Below are positions 11,237 to 23,817 of a DNA stretch of 64,000 nucleotides, piece after piece (positions within the stretch are counted from its first letter, which is position 1; each line of letters begins with the position of its first letter). Source of the DNA: Agapanthus africanus (taxonomy: Eukaryota > Streptophyta > Magnoliopsida > Asparagales > Amaryllidaceae); NCBI GenBank assembly GCA_030015575.1, contig JASDDO010000026.1, positions 190,241,739-190,305,738 on the forward strand, written 5' to 3'. The notes under the pieces were generated by a model that searched no databases, was not told where the DNA came from, and saw nothing but the letters and a program-made list of their open reading frames with translations. The translations under genes and the position numbers were made by a program.

Positions 11237-13346
11237 TTAGGGAGGGGAAAAACACAGTATGAAGCTATACAAGGCCTTACACAGGCCAAAGGTTAGCACC
11301 AACCATTCAAAACGTTTATCGTTATAATGGTGTGCTTGGTGAAAGAATGGAGTATAGAGAAAAGAAATGAAAAACACACGAGACCGTATGGGAAGAAAGG
11401 TGCAATATGGTCTCGGTATATCAGGAGAAGAATGGCGGAAGAGAGAAAAAAGTGCAGTACGAACTTGAGGGTGTAAATTGAGTGAATAAATTAGCACAAA
11501 TTGTGATGACCGATGTGTTAAAAGCGATTGTGCTAATCTATCAACCCGTCGAGAAATGGGGTCAAATCCCTCAAGATTCACGAGAAAACATGAATACGTT
11601 GAACTTGGTAAACCAGACATTGAAAATGGAAGTGTGACGGATTCTTGTGCAGTCAAAACGATGGAAAGGACGAAGGGGAGTGATTTAGGAAGGGTCTCGT
11701 TCTTACCTAAGTAAACGTATGTAATGTGAGACGGCAATAGCTTGAGTTCGAGTTTCAGAGGTGAAACAATTGAAGGTGAAGTTGGTGAAACTGTCTCTAA
11801 CTCGAAGGATTCTATCAATTGTTCAAAATGACTGTAAGCAACCGAGTCTGATGGTTCAACTAAATCATCTAAAAATTCAAAAGACTCAAACTCGGGCGGT
11901 GAGTCTTCAAAATCGTCCGAAAAGGTGAAACACTCGTAATCGTTATCGGTTGTGAGAACTGTGTCAGATTCAAGAAGGAACACACTAGTGGCGTCAAAAC
12001 TGCTGTGAACGAATAGAAATTTTTCAAGCTCACAGTCCTCCTGCGTGATCTCTTGCGTGGTTGGAATGATAGAAAGGATGAAAGGGGTGATTTAGGAAGT
12101 ATAACAGTTTAAAGTTTAGGAGAATTAATTGGAAAATCCGACTCATCAAACAAAACCGGTTCATCCGCAATACTATCCTTAGTACTCTCCTCAACAGTAT
12201 CCTCATAATTCTCCTCAAAAGTTATCTCATCCATGCAATTATCATCAAAATCAAGAAGCATATGAAGTTCGGGAGAAACATTTAATGACTCGGGATGATT
12301 AATTGGAGAAAAATTCAGTTAAATCTGCAGGTTCATCATCCAAATTATTCCCTGCGTCAACATCCCCAATCAAGTGAAAATCAATTTTTTTGGACACCTC
12401 ATCAAAAGAATGGATATTTATCAATTCAGCTTCTAGATTGGAGGTGTAGAGGTCGAAAGGATTGGTGATGGTTTCACTCGAAAGGGACCCTTCACAATCT
12501 GGCAAATCAAGCACTACAAAGTCACATAACTCATTAAACGTTTTATTTTCAACCGGAGTTGTGGGATTCAATTGGTGATGGATAGGTTTGATTTGGAAGG
12601 GTACACATCTCACTCTCTCCACTCAAATTCTCAATCTGTCCGACCGCCTCATCATACATTGGAATTTTTGGAGCTTGTTGGAAACTAGCTACCGGGTCAC
12701 TAGGTTGCAAAAGGGCGACAATGGACGCATCCAAATTCCTCATCTGTTGGTTTGTCACTACAATATAAGCTTCCAACGACTGTTCCAGACTAGACATCGG
12801 TTGTGAAGGGGTTTCAGTAAAACATTCAAAGTTGTTTGGATACGTAAAACTCCTAAATGGTTGTGTAGAAGCAATGTCTAGGGAAGGTGCGAAAGTCGGG
12901 TAGGACTGGTAGGAATTGAATGGTTAGACAGGAGTAGGATCAACATTTGGATAAAAAGGTGAATGGACTTGTTGATCCCAGGAACTTGAAGTGTTGAAAG
13001 GAGTGAAAGATCGGTTACTAGATTGTTCAATTTGTTCAGCAATAGACATGGGTTTTGGAGTTACAAAAGAACTCGAAAAAGGAGTATCAACGTAAGAAGG
13101 TAGTGAAGGTTGATATGGTTGATACAAAGTGGATTGCGAAGTCGAACTGTTTCTCCTAGACGCTTCTATTCGATCTTTCAAAGAAATTTGGGGCATGGAG
13201 GGGTCGTCCGTAATTCGACCAAAACAATTCGCGTGGGAAGCAATGTTTGGATGAGGGTACCAAAGTTCGGTAAGAGTTTTGCAAGGTGGGGTACCCATGA
13301 TGTAAGAAAGGAGAAGAAAAAGAATGTGGGTGCAAGTGGGGTGCAA
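11237..13346 (-). pseudogene. gag: Athila/Tat-type gag and gag-pol linker remnant
   Basis: Four overlapping or adjacent minus-strand frames are visible: 13346-12924 (Ser/Thr/Pro-rich), 12797-12549, 12622-12299 (acidic) and 11983-11237. The last has the string KLLPSHITYVYLGKNETLP at residues about 79-97. That is the recognisable linker preceding RT in Athila/Tat polyproteins (usual form LPxHLxYxFLGxxxTLP). After it the frame stays open but no longer resembles RT. No zinc knuckle or protease DTG/DSG is seen. At least three frame breaks separate the pieces. Confidence 0.55.
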
Positions 13347-14410
13347 TGGATTTCTAGCAAGAAAATTGGCAAGTCTTTTTGTAAAATTTTCTGTTTTGTG
13401 TTTTTTTATAAGGGTCTTTTTGCAAAAAGATTTTTAATAAAAAACTTAGACACACGTTCAAACAATCACAATATGCACAATCAAGCCTAGATCTAGGGTC
13501 TCATAGGTCAACTAGATCGCTCCTAACTATTCCAAAGGGCATATTGTGAGAACCTCAAATCGCCTCTTCACCGCCAATTGTGGCCAGGTAAGCACAAGTA
13601 GAGAAAGGAGGGATCCGCTCACAAATCACCGTAAGACGGACCTTTTAAAGTTAACTTTCTCCATTTGTCCAGCCTAGGCACCACAAAGTCTGGTTTACAT
13701 AAACGATCGATGCCTACAACTATTCCTTTGTCCTATTGAGCGCGGCAGTCCTTAAGGCTGAGTCTAATTTTTTTTTTAATTATCTCGATGGTTAATGCAA
13801 TATGCTTTTTGTGATTTTTGGGGTCCTAGGAAGGGTAATGAAATGCCCACCCAATCTGGATTAGTGTAAAAGCCCCTTAAAGTCAATTTTAAAGATGCAA
13901 AGCAGTAAACAGACAAAACACACTTGCCAAATTTTTTTTATTGCAGCGCAAAGAATACTGCACAAGATCCAGTTATTGGAGAAGGGAGAGAAGTTTTTGT
14001 GCAAAGAACCCTACAGGAAAAATTTTCAGAGGATATCAAGGGGTTCAGAAGAAGAAAAGATGCTTACAGAGAGTTTTCCACACGCTGACGTCACCACCAG
14101 GCCGTGTATCCGCCACGGGATCGTGCCTTTGACTGCGGTTCCGCGGTGGACTTGGTGGTTCAGATCTCCAAAATTCTTCTGTTTCTCTGTTGTGGTTCTA
14201 CTCTGGTTGTTCAGATCTGCTGTTTGCTGTTTTACTCTCTGGATTTTTCCAGATCTGAATCTGTTCGTCGATCCTGCACAATTCAAACGAAAACACTTCA
14301 AAGAATAACAGGATGATAAATTTTTTATTTTCTTTTTATTTTTCCATTTTTATGGATTTTTTAATTTTTTTTATTAACCCGAAAATTACAAAAAGAAAAT
14401 AACTACGCCA
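13347..14410 (-). other. Leader of element B
   Basis: This lies between the PBS and the first gag-like frame. It holds a pyrimidine/AT-rich stretch at 14316-14400 and a CGGTTCCGCGG motif at 14138-14149 that echoes the palindrome in B's LTR and in the copia leaders. Open frames at 13895-14308 overlap on both strands and resemble nothing I know. Confidence 0.4.
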
Positions 14411-14428
14411 TCCCCGGCAACGGCGCTA
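14411..14428 (-). promoter_or_regulatory. Primer-binding site (tRNA-Asp type), element B
   Basis: The minus strand reads TAGCGCCGTTGCCGGGGA, one base off TGGCGCCGTTGCCGGGGA, the site complementary to tRNA-Asp used by Athila and Tat elements. It lies 2 bp from the LTR end. Confidence 0.85.
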
Positions 14429-15295
14429 TTTGATTGTACGAGATTTTTTTATGCGTGCTTGCACTTTTAAAAGATAAATAAAAGAATAGTTAACCGCAAT
14501 CAACAACGGTATCACTTGGTAGCTAACCGATTGAGTACGGGTCGGTCCACAGGGATTTTGTGTATTTTCTTGTTGTTCTAACGAGTTAATTTCAATTATG
14601 GTGGATTTGATTATCAATAAAAACTAAAGTTGATTTAGATTAAGATTAAAATCTTGCTCGTGTTAGATTTAGGTCAAGTTTGGAAAGTCAATATTCCTCA
14701 CCGCTTTCTATGCCCTAATTAAGAAATATTTAGGTGTTAAGGTAATAACTAACAAAGTAGATTAGTACCATTGGGAAAAAACTGCGTTTTTTCCTCTAGG
14801 TCCTTGTCCGTCCTTTCTTAACTCTTACCCTAACCTCCATGGAAAACATACACAACCGGTCTTTAACTATGGTATCACCGCTACCTCGTGGGATATGGTG
14901 CCATAGTGAGCGGTGTGTGTATGTATGCATAGAGTCCTATTAAAATGTATGACGAGCAAGAAAGGGGTGAGAGATTTTCATCTCTCAAACATTTCCTATT
15001 CCTAACCCTAACAAGTGAGGAACTACTCACTCATTAGGGAATTAATAAAAAGAGACATTTTTTTGTTTTTAATAACCTAATTATCTAATCTACGGCAAAT
15101 AAATAAAATTTATTCTAGGGCAGATAAATAAAATTTATACTATTGAAGAAAAGAAAATTAAACTAAGGCATAGAAAAGAAAGACTTACTTTTTATTTGAT
15201 GCACTCTTCAAATATTACAAGAATTAAAATTCTGAATTTAGGAATTAAAAAGAGGCATAGGAAGAGGCATGCTCCAAAAAGAGCTTTAGGGTTTC

Positions 15296-15305
15296 TATTT
15301 ATAGA
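15296..15305 (-). promoter_or_regulatory. TATA box of element B LTR
   Basis: The minus strand reads CTATAAATAG about 580 bp inside the LTR, upstream of the expected R region. Confidence 0.55.
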
Positions 15306-15418
15306 TTATAGAAACCTTAGGGTTACATCCGATCCCTATCTGCATTTACAAATTTATCGTAAGAAGCCTAGTCAACGCACCACCACACCGTCAAAATATG
15401 GACCGACACGTGCTTATC

Positions 15419-15470
15419 ATGGCCGCGTAACCGCGGCTAAAAGCCATGTTTGGCCGTGGATCCACGGCCA
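15419..15470. promoter_or_regulatory. GC-rich hairpin in B LTR
   Basis: The arms GGCCGCGTAACCGCGGC and GCCGTGGATCCACGGCC pair at 13 of 17 positions. The motif recurs in A, C and E leaders. Confidence 0.5.
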
Positions 15471-16068
15471 TATGGTGGGGTCTTGGGCTGGATTTTTCTG
15501 GGCTGCTTCTGGTTGCATTTTGCTTCTTGTTTCTTCACTTGGTTTCTCAGATTGTCTTCTAGTTTTCTTCCAGATTTCCACAGTGCATAATGTCTTGGAC
15601 TTTTACCGTTTGCTTCGTGTCGAAGTCTTGAACCTTGCACTGCCTTTGTACTTTGTGAAATTATTCATTGATCTTCATTTGTCCCTCAAACTGTAGGCAT
15701 GATCAAGATTCTTCTATTTGTTAGTCGCAGTCTCACTTTTGTATCGTCTTTTCATCATTTTCACTGTTTTGTTTCGAGAACCTGTAATCTGCAACGATGT
15801 AGCAGACATGGATCAAAAGCACCTGTTTATTTGTAAAATGAATAAGAATGGGGAATATAATAATGCAAAATTATGAAATAAACAACATCCTCGGGTCAAG
15901 AGTGCGGATCTATCATCAATATATAGCTCGTACGTAAATCCGTCGTACGACATCCCAAATCTGTGTACGGGTCGAATCTCACATTATCTCATCAATTATC
16001 TGGTATCCTTATCATCATATCTCATGAACTGGGGTACTGATCTAAGTCTAGTATAAACTGATACCATC

Positions 16069-16103
<35 letters not shown>

Positions 16104-16104
16104 G
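16069..16104. repeat. AT dinucleotide microsatellite
   Basis: A run of about 35 bp of (AT)n, broken once by GT. G's LTR has an AT run in a comparable region (36554-36588, 54810-54829). Confidence 0.8.
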
Positions 16105-17311
16105 CGTGTATGAAAACACACGCCTAAATGCCCGCTATAACTCATGTCGTATCTCATAATACGAACTACATCATATCACCGATCTCATGGCACCATGCCC
16201 AATCTCATCGACTCATCTCTACATATCATCCACTATCCTCATCATCCAAAGGTAGGTATATGAGTATATATATACACAATCCCATACCTATTTGTGTATA
16301 TATATATATCTCCCCATATACGCACAAGTATAACACTAAGCATGTGTGTGCGTTTGAGTGCAAACCTATTCTAGGGTTCGTGACTAAGAAACTATACTAG
16401 TTCACTTTTAAAAACCCTAATCTTACCATGAACATATAATCATATATATATATAGTATATATATAGCATACTATACATCGAACTGCGGGGGTGCTATATG
16501 CCATCCACCCGACTTCCCCTGTAGATATAATTTACTCACCTTGCTCTACGCTTTCCGTTGCCGACGTTGCCACGTGCTTGCTTGTCGTCTCAAAATCTTC
16601 GCGAGGGTACCTACAAATCATAACGTATCGTGCCGCATTAAAATCCAAATCAAAGCCAAAACGACGCACGAAACTCACATGGGTCAAAACCTATGGTTAG
16701 CTCTCACAAATCAACCCGATATCACTCGATATAGACGTACAAACGTCACGTGATCGAGATAAAGCACAAACACCAAAATTCAGGATTTAAAATACAGAAA
16801 ACCATAACTCAAATCAAAGCAGCAACATAAGGAAATAGTCCCAGATTTTGTCTAGGGTGAAAACAATGTTCCAAAACAACACTAGGGTGATATATTGGGT
16901 ATATGTGACCTACAGAAGAAACCTGGGCACCTAAAACACTAGGGTGGCCGGCCATATAGAGAGGAATTCTGTCCAGGCCGGTTTTGCTGAGGAGGTAGGG
17001 TCTCGTTCTGGTAGGGTGGCCTCGTGGTGGTCCATCTCGGCTACTGGTACTATTTACTTTTCTAGTATTGGTCTCGGGTTACTCCAGATTTCCCTGCACG
17101 CCTTAAACACTCAAAAAACCGACATGGACTATTTCTGTTTTGGGTTTCAGGTTTGGTATTGTGTTGGATCTGGGTTTTTATCGCCAAGGGGGGTTTAAGG
17201 GTCACCACTAAGGCTTAATTACACTAACACAACTCAAATTAATCCTAACCCTCTATAGGGATATCCAAAGTCCACTAAACTTCGCCAACTCGATTTTAAA
17301 CTTGAATAGAT

Positions 17312-17620
17312 TTATAAGCAAAAGAAATACTGCACAAATTGTGAAAGGATTACCTCATTTGGGACCCAAGAATCCCCTACAGCACCAAAATGTGATTTTT
17401 CTTGGTCCAAGGTGTAGCTTGTGTGCTTGTGTGCTTGTGCACATTTTTTGTGAAGTGGGAGTGGGGTTTTGATGTGGGGTTGAGGGTGTTTTGCATGGTT
17501 GAAGAGGAAGTGGAGGAGGTGCTGCCATGGAGTTAAGGGAGAGAGAAAGAGATGAAAAAAATGAAGGGGGGGGGGAGACAAAAGGGTAAGGCTCTCTCTT
17601 GACCCCTCACACTCTCTCAA
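17312..17620 (-). CDS. Short reading frame in the LTR of H, related to one in G
   Basis: Unidentified. This is a frame of about 102 codons without an ATG start (the longest open stretch begins at TTG). It is Ser/Pro/His-rich at first, then contains TLDQEKSHFG and later PNEVI. G's LTRs have TLDQERKDFG and PNKVI at the same place. It is followed by a donor-like AG|GTAAT. The resemblance between diverged copies suggests a once-coding exon; it could equally be ordinary LTR homology that happens to be open. Confidence 0.3.
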   Translation of the reverse strand: MRECEGSRESLTLLSPPPLHFFHLFLSPLTPWQHLLHFLFNHAKHPQPHIKTPLPLHKKCAQAHKHTSYTLDQEKSHFGAVGDSWVPNEVILSQFVQYFFCL

Positions 17621-18032
17621 TTGCCCATGCTTATTTCTTTATTTATTTCCATTTTCCTTTTTCTTCTCTTTTATTTCCTTCTCTCCTCAATAGTGAACCC
17701 AAAGCAAAGAATGAAAAATGATGATAAAGCCATGTAGGAAAATGTAACACAAGTGTGAAATGATATGGTGCATGTTTTGCACAAAACACGCTTAAAGCCC
17801 GATTAGCGATTTTTAATCGCGATTAGCACTAAAATAGTGTCAAATAAATCATAAAATTTCATAATTTGCATAAATAACATATAGCACCCTCCTTTTAGTA
17901 ATTTCCAAAATTTTCAAAATTTTTCCCCATTTATCGTTATTTAATTATAACGCCTTATTAAAATATTCAATATTTTATTATTTAATTATAAAAATTCCAA
18001 AACATAATATTTTATTTTTCTGAAATGTTACA

Positions 18033-20363
18033 GACATGGATGTGACCTTAGAGATAGGTATATTTATATGGATAATGTGTTGCATTTTGAGTGATATGCC
18101 GTACGAGACTTGGATCCGTACCCCAATGTTATATAGGTTGATAGAATCTCTATTTGTTTAATGCCGCCGTACGTGGATTACCGTACGCAATGAGTTTTAC
18201 CTATTTATTTATCCATACCCTTGGTTAGAGGATGTCGTACGATGGTTTGTACCGTACGTGATGTTGTGAGGCTGGATGTCGATTGATAGATTCACCGACT
18301 CAGTCATGTTAGACACGTATACCTTATAGCTTTTAGCTCACGATGTACATTATGCTGCATTCAGGTTATTCTCATTGTATTTCATATACCTGTGCTAGTA
18401 CACCTACACCATTATCGATGATGCTTATGTTGCGCGCACACAGATTGCCGGCCCACACACTTTATCATCGATAATTGCTATGTCACTACACAGTAGAATT
18501 GCTACATCATGCTATAATATTTTTGCTATGTTCATATCACTGTTCCACGTTGCATGAGATATACGGACATGCTTACATCCTGTTATATGTTGCATACCTT
18601 GCTACAGCTACATGCACATCATGCATACATACTAACATGTACACCCACATATCTTGCTATAGCTGCATATACCCCTAAGTGGTATTGAATTGACATGTGA
18701 TATTGAGACGTTGCTTATTGTGCTATTATGCTTATGAGATGTATCATCCAAACCTGCTTACATATAGATACACTTACGTTGCTATAGTTACATGTACACC
18801 TCATATGATGTTGCACTTGATTTCGGAGGATTTGGGAACCGCATGATATATTTGAAAACTGGATTCATTTAAAAGAGCGGTTTAACCTTAATATGCTCAT
18901 ATTGCTGTTTATGTTTCATATATCAGTCTTTCATGGATTTTCGCATCGAGATATAGATTTCATATGATTTATGAGTTTGAGAACCGTGGGGGTGTTTCAA
19001 GAAATTTTATGTATTGTTTGAAAACCCAGTTTTTCAGTGCGTCCACCAAGTATTTTCTCGGTTCTGAGATTGGCATGTGAAACCCGATTCGAGGAGCGAG
19101 AGGCACCGTCTGCGGGTACATGGTGGACTCGGTATGGTACCTCGGGACGAGATATGATTTCGTGGTGTAGACGATGAGCCAGGCAGAGGGACCACTACCT
19201 ACCAGTTACATTATTTTGACTCGGCGGATATCTAGGGGATACCGATCGGAGTCATGTTCAGACATGCTACGTGGTTTGCTGGTGTCGATGTAGACACTCA
19301 GGTTCCATGAGATGTACTGACATCCGGGCCGGTCATGGTGACGGCGCCTGACAGATGAGGATTTACGTGTCGATGTTAGACACGGGTTTCATGATGTTTC
19401 GAGTGTCGAGGTTAGACACTCAGGTTTCTATGATTTGTTGTGTCGCGAGGGACACACGTTGATTTATATCCATTTTACCTGCATATTCTTTTATGATATT
19501 TACATACAGGAATTGTTGTGTCAGTGGGTGACACGTGGACGAGATCCACTGCATACATGCATTGATTATATTGTTGGACGAGATCCACCTGTATACATGC
19601 ATTGATTATATTGTTGGATGATATCCACTTGCTGATAGGCATTTATTATCTGTTGGCACATATGCAGATACGGTCACCCAAGATATCATAGTATTACCTT
19701 TATGATATAGTTGACCTAGGAATCGTTGTTTATTTTGATTTCTACCTGCTGATGTTTTTCTATTCACGAGTTGATAACTCACCCCGTTGTGCCACAGTTC
19801 TTGCAGGTTGACCGCAAGGATCAGTTGCGGCATCGCTGGCATACAGCTGTTTTCGGGTGACTTTCTTGTGGTAGGTATTACATGTTGGATCGTGCCCCTC
19901 TTGTATTCATTATTCATATTGTATCTATTCACTCCATCGAATCAGAAACTAGTAATTGTATATGTTGCAGACTTAGAAAACTTGTAGTTGCGAGACTTGA
20001 GCGATGGGTTTTATGTTTGCTTTTGGGGTTGATGTCTTGCTTTACTTTTCCTTGTGTGGATCTTCACCGTTGGTCGTCGTATACTTGTTATTTATACTTG
20101 TGGTGGTTGTTTCCGCCGTTGGGCGTAATTTGCTCCCGTTTGGGGATGCTTTATTATATTCTTTTTTGTACTCGTTTTCGGGGTTAGTTTTTACAAAGGA
20201 GGTGCTGCCCAATTTTTTTCAAAAGACAAAACATGATTTATTGTATCTTTTTTTTCCTAAAAAGGTTTAGATTTCTGGGTTTCAGCTTACTTGAATTACG
20301 TTACGCCTGTACACGTCGCGTGATTTAAGTACTGATCGCGAGCTAATATTTTGGGTCGTGACA
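18033..20363 (+). mobile_element. Element I: 3' part of a long-LTR Ty3-like LTR
   Basis: This is plus-strand sequence matching the second half of G's LTR (about 36500-38771), including ACTCACCCCGTTGTGCCACAG-like text at 19780 and the terminus GGGTCGTGACA at 20353-20363, identical to G's LTR end. It abuts the interior of D's 5' LTR, so I was inserted there. The target duplication should be CCTAC (20364-20368). The 5' half lies left of the window beyond H. Open frames at 19787-20270 overlap in several frames and have no domain. Confidence 0.65.
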
Positions 20364-20769
20364 CCTACCTCATCATCCTCTACTAGATTAGCCATTTAGT
20401 TTAGGGTGTTTGCTTCACTAATTCCATATTAGTGAAGAGATAGCTTGAGTTGGTGTCTCCTCGACGTAGATCATCTTCGGCCTCGAAGACTTCAAGAAAG
20501 CTTGTTCCTTTCATCTTGTGGAGCCTTTCTAGAGTCTGGAAGTTCACTATTTGGAGCGAAGAGACTACTACACGGAGCTATTGAAGTGAAGGACCGGTCT
20601 ACAAAGGTTGTATTCCTTATTCACTTAGATGTAAAGATGTTTACATTCTTGTATCGTCTAATTCTCTAGTTAAGATTCTAGGTTAGGGTTCTTTAGCACG
20701 CCAAAATTAATTTAAAATGGCATGGTCGATGCCTCCCGAAACCTAGCGGCAACCCTAGGGAACCATGCA
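20364..20769 (+). repeat. 5' LTR of element D, last 406 bp
   Basis: It matches the end of E's 5' LTR (for example CCTCGACGTAGATCATCTTC at both places, and GTCTACAAAGGTTGTATTCC against E's close variant). It ends in TGCA directly before the PBS. Confidence 0.75.
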
Positions 20770-20770
20770 G

Positions 20771-20783
20771 TGGTATTAGAGAC
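20771..20783 (+). promoter_or_regulatory. Degenerate initiator-Met PBS, element D
   Basis: TGGTATTAGAGAC, with one C-to-T change from the TGGTATCAGAGAC of E. Confidence 0.75.
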
Positions 20784-22784
20784 GTGCTAGAGAATTAAAC
20801 GATATTTGTAGAATTACGAAACTGTAACAACTCCGAAACACTCGAAATAAAAACCAAGTTTCTGTCAAAATTTTTAAGGTGTCTAAATTTTTTTTAAGCA
20901 ACTGCAGAATGTTATATGAGATGTTACATTAACACCACAGGAAAACGAACCCATCTTGCCAAAAAATGACCGGCCACATGTTGAATAATACCGGCCTCAC
21001 CGGTTTCTTAAACGAATTTGGGCTTCGTTTTTGCATGGTGTTCTAGTCTGTGGGTTTTGGTGTTTCAGGTGTTGCTTGTTTTTACTGAGATTGCATGCGA
21101 TGTTATATTTCTGTAAAGGCAATTCGGAGTGTTTCTTAGTCGTAATTCTAACATCGTTTCGGGTTATTTAGACGACGTTAAAATGTTCGAACGGATAACA
21201 ATAACCCGTTTTCTCCCTCGTTGGAAATTTTCCAATTGTTGGATTTTTCCATGTTTAAAATCTTCAGAAATTCATGCAGGTGTTTTCTATGAACCCTCCT
21301 GAAGAACGAAACACTAACTCGATTCTGTGACCTCCGGAACCGCCAACAAACCCTAGGGTTTGCGGTAGTTCCGCAGCGCTATAGGTGAGACAAGGGTTGA
21401 CCCTTCTACGGTTGGTCCATAGGTGCGGTGGCATGTTCTGGGTATTTTTTAAACTGCGCTCAAGTGTTGAGCTCTTTGGGAAATTTTGGGTGTTTATTGA
21501 TTCGATCGAAAAGTTTAACTTCATCTAGCTATCTGTGATTGTGATACAATACTTGGAATCCACAATATTTAGTTTTATGAAACTAATTTGAATTTTATAA
21601 ATCTAGCAATTCAGTCTCATTTGATCGGTTGCCACAGAATTTTGATGTGGATCAAAAGTCTGTCGCAATTACGTAGCGTATGCAGATACTCGCCGAATAA
21701 CCTTACTAGATAGCCACGCCCCATTGCCCCGACCAAGTGACTGTAGGAGAAACCCGTCGCCAAAAGCACCCGTTCGGGTGCTCGTGGCCCGGTGTTCCGC
21801 CTAAGTTCACTTCGTCGACGACATCGGGGGTGCGGCCGTCTATTAAAGTTTCCGACGAGCATTCGATCAGGTTGTCGGGAATCTTATTGAATTACCCGAT
21901 TGGTTATATAAAAGTGTTTTCAATATCGAGACTAAAATGCGAGGTTTAGAATTGTTATGCATGCGATATCTAAGGAATTCATTTGGTTAGGAATGAAATC
22001 TAAAGTATGTGATACAATGGGTTTATGATACCTAAGATGGTTGTGTATTCCAATTGTTTAAGTTTTTCACTTTCTTTTCTGCGATCGTAAGTGTAATATG
22101 TGCTGTATCGCCGGTTTCGTTGCTATTTGTCAACGACAATTGGGATACACATATTTACTTATGTTGATGACATATGATGTTATGTGTTGTTGTGATATGT
22201 TATATTGGATCGTCGTGTTTTGAATAGCCGGGTTTTTTTTATGTGAGATGAGAGTTTTTCATTTTCATTCATGTAAAAACTTGTATGTAATATTCTTTTA
22301 TTGGGGCACTTCCGAGTTGAGGATGATGTCACCATTGATGTATATTATTAACTTTTCCGCATTAGGATAGACCAAAGGAGGAGAGCACAAGTAACCGGGT
22401 TCTAGGGTCCAATGGAAGACCATCTCGATGAGTCGAGACCGGGTCTCCTAACTGTAGAATTGGTAAGGTTGCTTGCCGCTCTCGTAGGGGTCTAGAGATG
22501 TGGGTTTGGCTGTTCATCGCGACCTTGGAATCCGTGTTTTGTACTGTCTTAATTTAAAACACGGAATTTCTAGTATATCCAATATTTCATATGTGTTCTT
22601 CTGCTGCTGATATTCTGAGATGAATGCTTATATTATATATATGATATATACTAAATATTGCTGGTTTCGTTTCTTCTGTGATACTTTGGAAGCATAAAAG
22701 ATGGGACTTCATTAATGAGATTAATGAAATAAAAGAAACCTAAAGTTGTTGTAGAATCTTGTTTTAAAAAATGGTATCTCCAGT

Positions 22785-23035
22785 TCTTACTTTGCATAGT
22801 GGTATTCCTTGTAGAATATCCAGCACCTTATTTGATATGGAAAGAGCCGAGATCCCTTCACCGGGAGTGACCTCTTTAGCGAAACTGGCAGATGCTGTAA
22901 CCCACTCGGTTTTGTTTTTGATTGCTTTTTAGTTCATGCTTTGCATTGTGTTATTTGTGAAATATCCAGCACCTCATTCGATGAGGAAAGAGACGAGATC
23001 CCTTCACCGGGAGTGACCTCAGTAGCAAAATTAGT
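22785..23035 (+). promoter_or_regulatory. Tandem stem-loop pair, element D leader
   Basis: Two copies about 140 bp apart read ...CCUNAU-UYG-AUNWGG-AAAGAG..GAGATCCC-TTCACC-GGGAGTGACCTC. The second copy has a perfect CCUCAU/AUGAGG stem. Confidence 0.6.
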
Positions 23036-23165
23036 AAAAGCCTAAAAACACTCATTTTTCAAAATCACTCGATTCTACAACGATATCAAGTTCATTACGC
23101 AAAAGGTTTTCTTAAAAACCTGTCATAGCCCTCCGTCATTTCAGATAAGGACTATTTAGTATTCG

Positions 23166-23372
23166 TGCTGCGTTTGTTGACCTTGTCAAGACGTAGTGTG
23201 CAGTAGCTTATTAATGCTTATCTGCAAAGCATGAGATGCAATTGGATTAGGGTAGTCGTGCGGCCTTGTTGACCTTGTCAAGGGTCGTGCGGGTGGGTTT
23301 AATTCAATCATGAAACGTACGGGTTGAACTTGACATGTGATTTATGGTTTGTTGACCTTGTCAAGGTCATAT
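23166..23372 (+). promoter_or_regulatory. Three-hairpin leader module, element D
   Basis: The core UUGAC-CUU-GUCAA occurs three times. Outer arms are GCUGCG/CGUAGU, GCGGCC/GG(g)UCGU and UAUG/CAUA. The bulged base in the second hairpin is also present in A, C and E. Confidence 0.65.
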
Positions 23373-23817
23373 ATAGCTTGAGGCAAAATATTATTGGGAA
23401 TTTTAAGTGTTGAAATTTGCAATGAGATTGCATACCTTCTATGAGATAGTTGGATCCCGATACCGACTGCGAGTAAGAGTTACTCCTGGGAGAGTTTTGC
23501 ACATTAAAATTAGCCGATCAAAGTAGGTGTCTAGAAAGGTGTTAACGGGGTTTTGCCCCTGGGAAAATGATGTTTATTTTAATTAGGTCCGTGCGAAAAT
23601 ACGGGGAACCTCCCACAAAGTACTGACACTGCCCTGGCCTAAAGATTGACAAACTTGTAGAGGTGTAATTAATCTCGGCCAGTCTTACCTTTTAGGGTTT
23701 GAAGGAAAATTTGATAAAAACAGTGCGATCCATCCTGATTAGATAAAATAATAACCAATCTGATCTTGCAAGAGTATACGCTGAGTATTTTCTTCTCTCT
23801 CTCTCCTGGTAGTGACC

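Larger units (their letters stand above)
10613..15887 (-). mobile_element. Element B: Athila/Tat-like Ty3 element lacking RT and integrase, truncated by A
   Basis: On the minus strand: 5' LTR (15887-14431), tRNA-Asp-type PBS, leader, gag-like and acidic linker remnants (13346-11237), then a 3'-UTR-like stretch rich in AAACTTAAATGAGAC motifs, where A is inserted. No protease, RT, RNase H or integrase is visible between the linker and the 3'-UTR-like part. The right target duplication should be TCCTC (15888-15892). Confidence 0.65.
14431..15887 (-). repeat. 5' LTR of element B (1457 bp)
   Basis: It is bounded by TG...CA (plus strand TGATTGTACG...AAACAACA). It contains a TATA box at 15296-15305 and a GC-rich hairpin at 15419-15470. 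The 166-codon plus-strand frame at 15196-15696 has no known domain. Confidence 0.75.
15888..18032 (-). mobile_element. Element H: 5' part of a long-LTR Ty3-like LTR
   Basis: The minus strand starts TGTAACATTTCAG at 18032, as do the LTRs of G at 34465 and 42231. It follows G's LTR order for about 2.1 kb: AT-rich start, AATCGCGATT palindrome, short reading frame, splice-like signals, AT microsatellite, to G position about 36500. B interrupts it at 15888. Divergence from G is much higher than between G's own LTRs, so H is a separate subfamily. The expected right target duplication is GACAT (18033-18037). Confidence 0.7.
20784..23817 (+). other. Leader of element D
   Basis: This 3.0-kb region has no protein signature. 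It has the C-type segment (22370-22510), the tandem stem-loop pair (22785-23035) and three core hairpins (23166-23372), then a GGGG-UUUUG-CCCC hairpin near 23549-23561, a decayed GNRA-type hairpin at 23590-23606 and a pyrimidine tract. The CCGCATT-closed module present in A, C, E and F is missing, with an AT-rich stretch in its place. Confidence 0.65.

Noticed and set aside
15196..15696. 166-codon plus-strand frame in B's LTR
   Set aside because: Antisense to the element, overlaps the TATA box and hairpin, no recognisable domain.
19787..20270. Three overlapping hydrophobic frames as a membrane-protein gene
   Set aside because: They lie within a T-rich LTR end shared with G, in three frames, and are not open in G.
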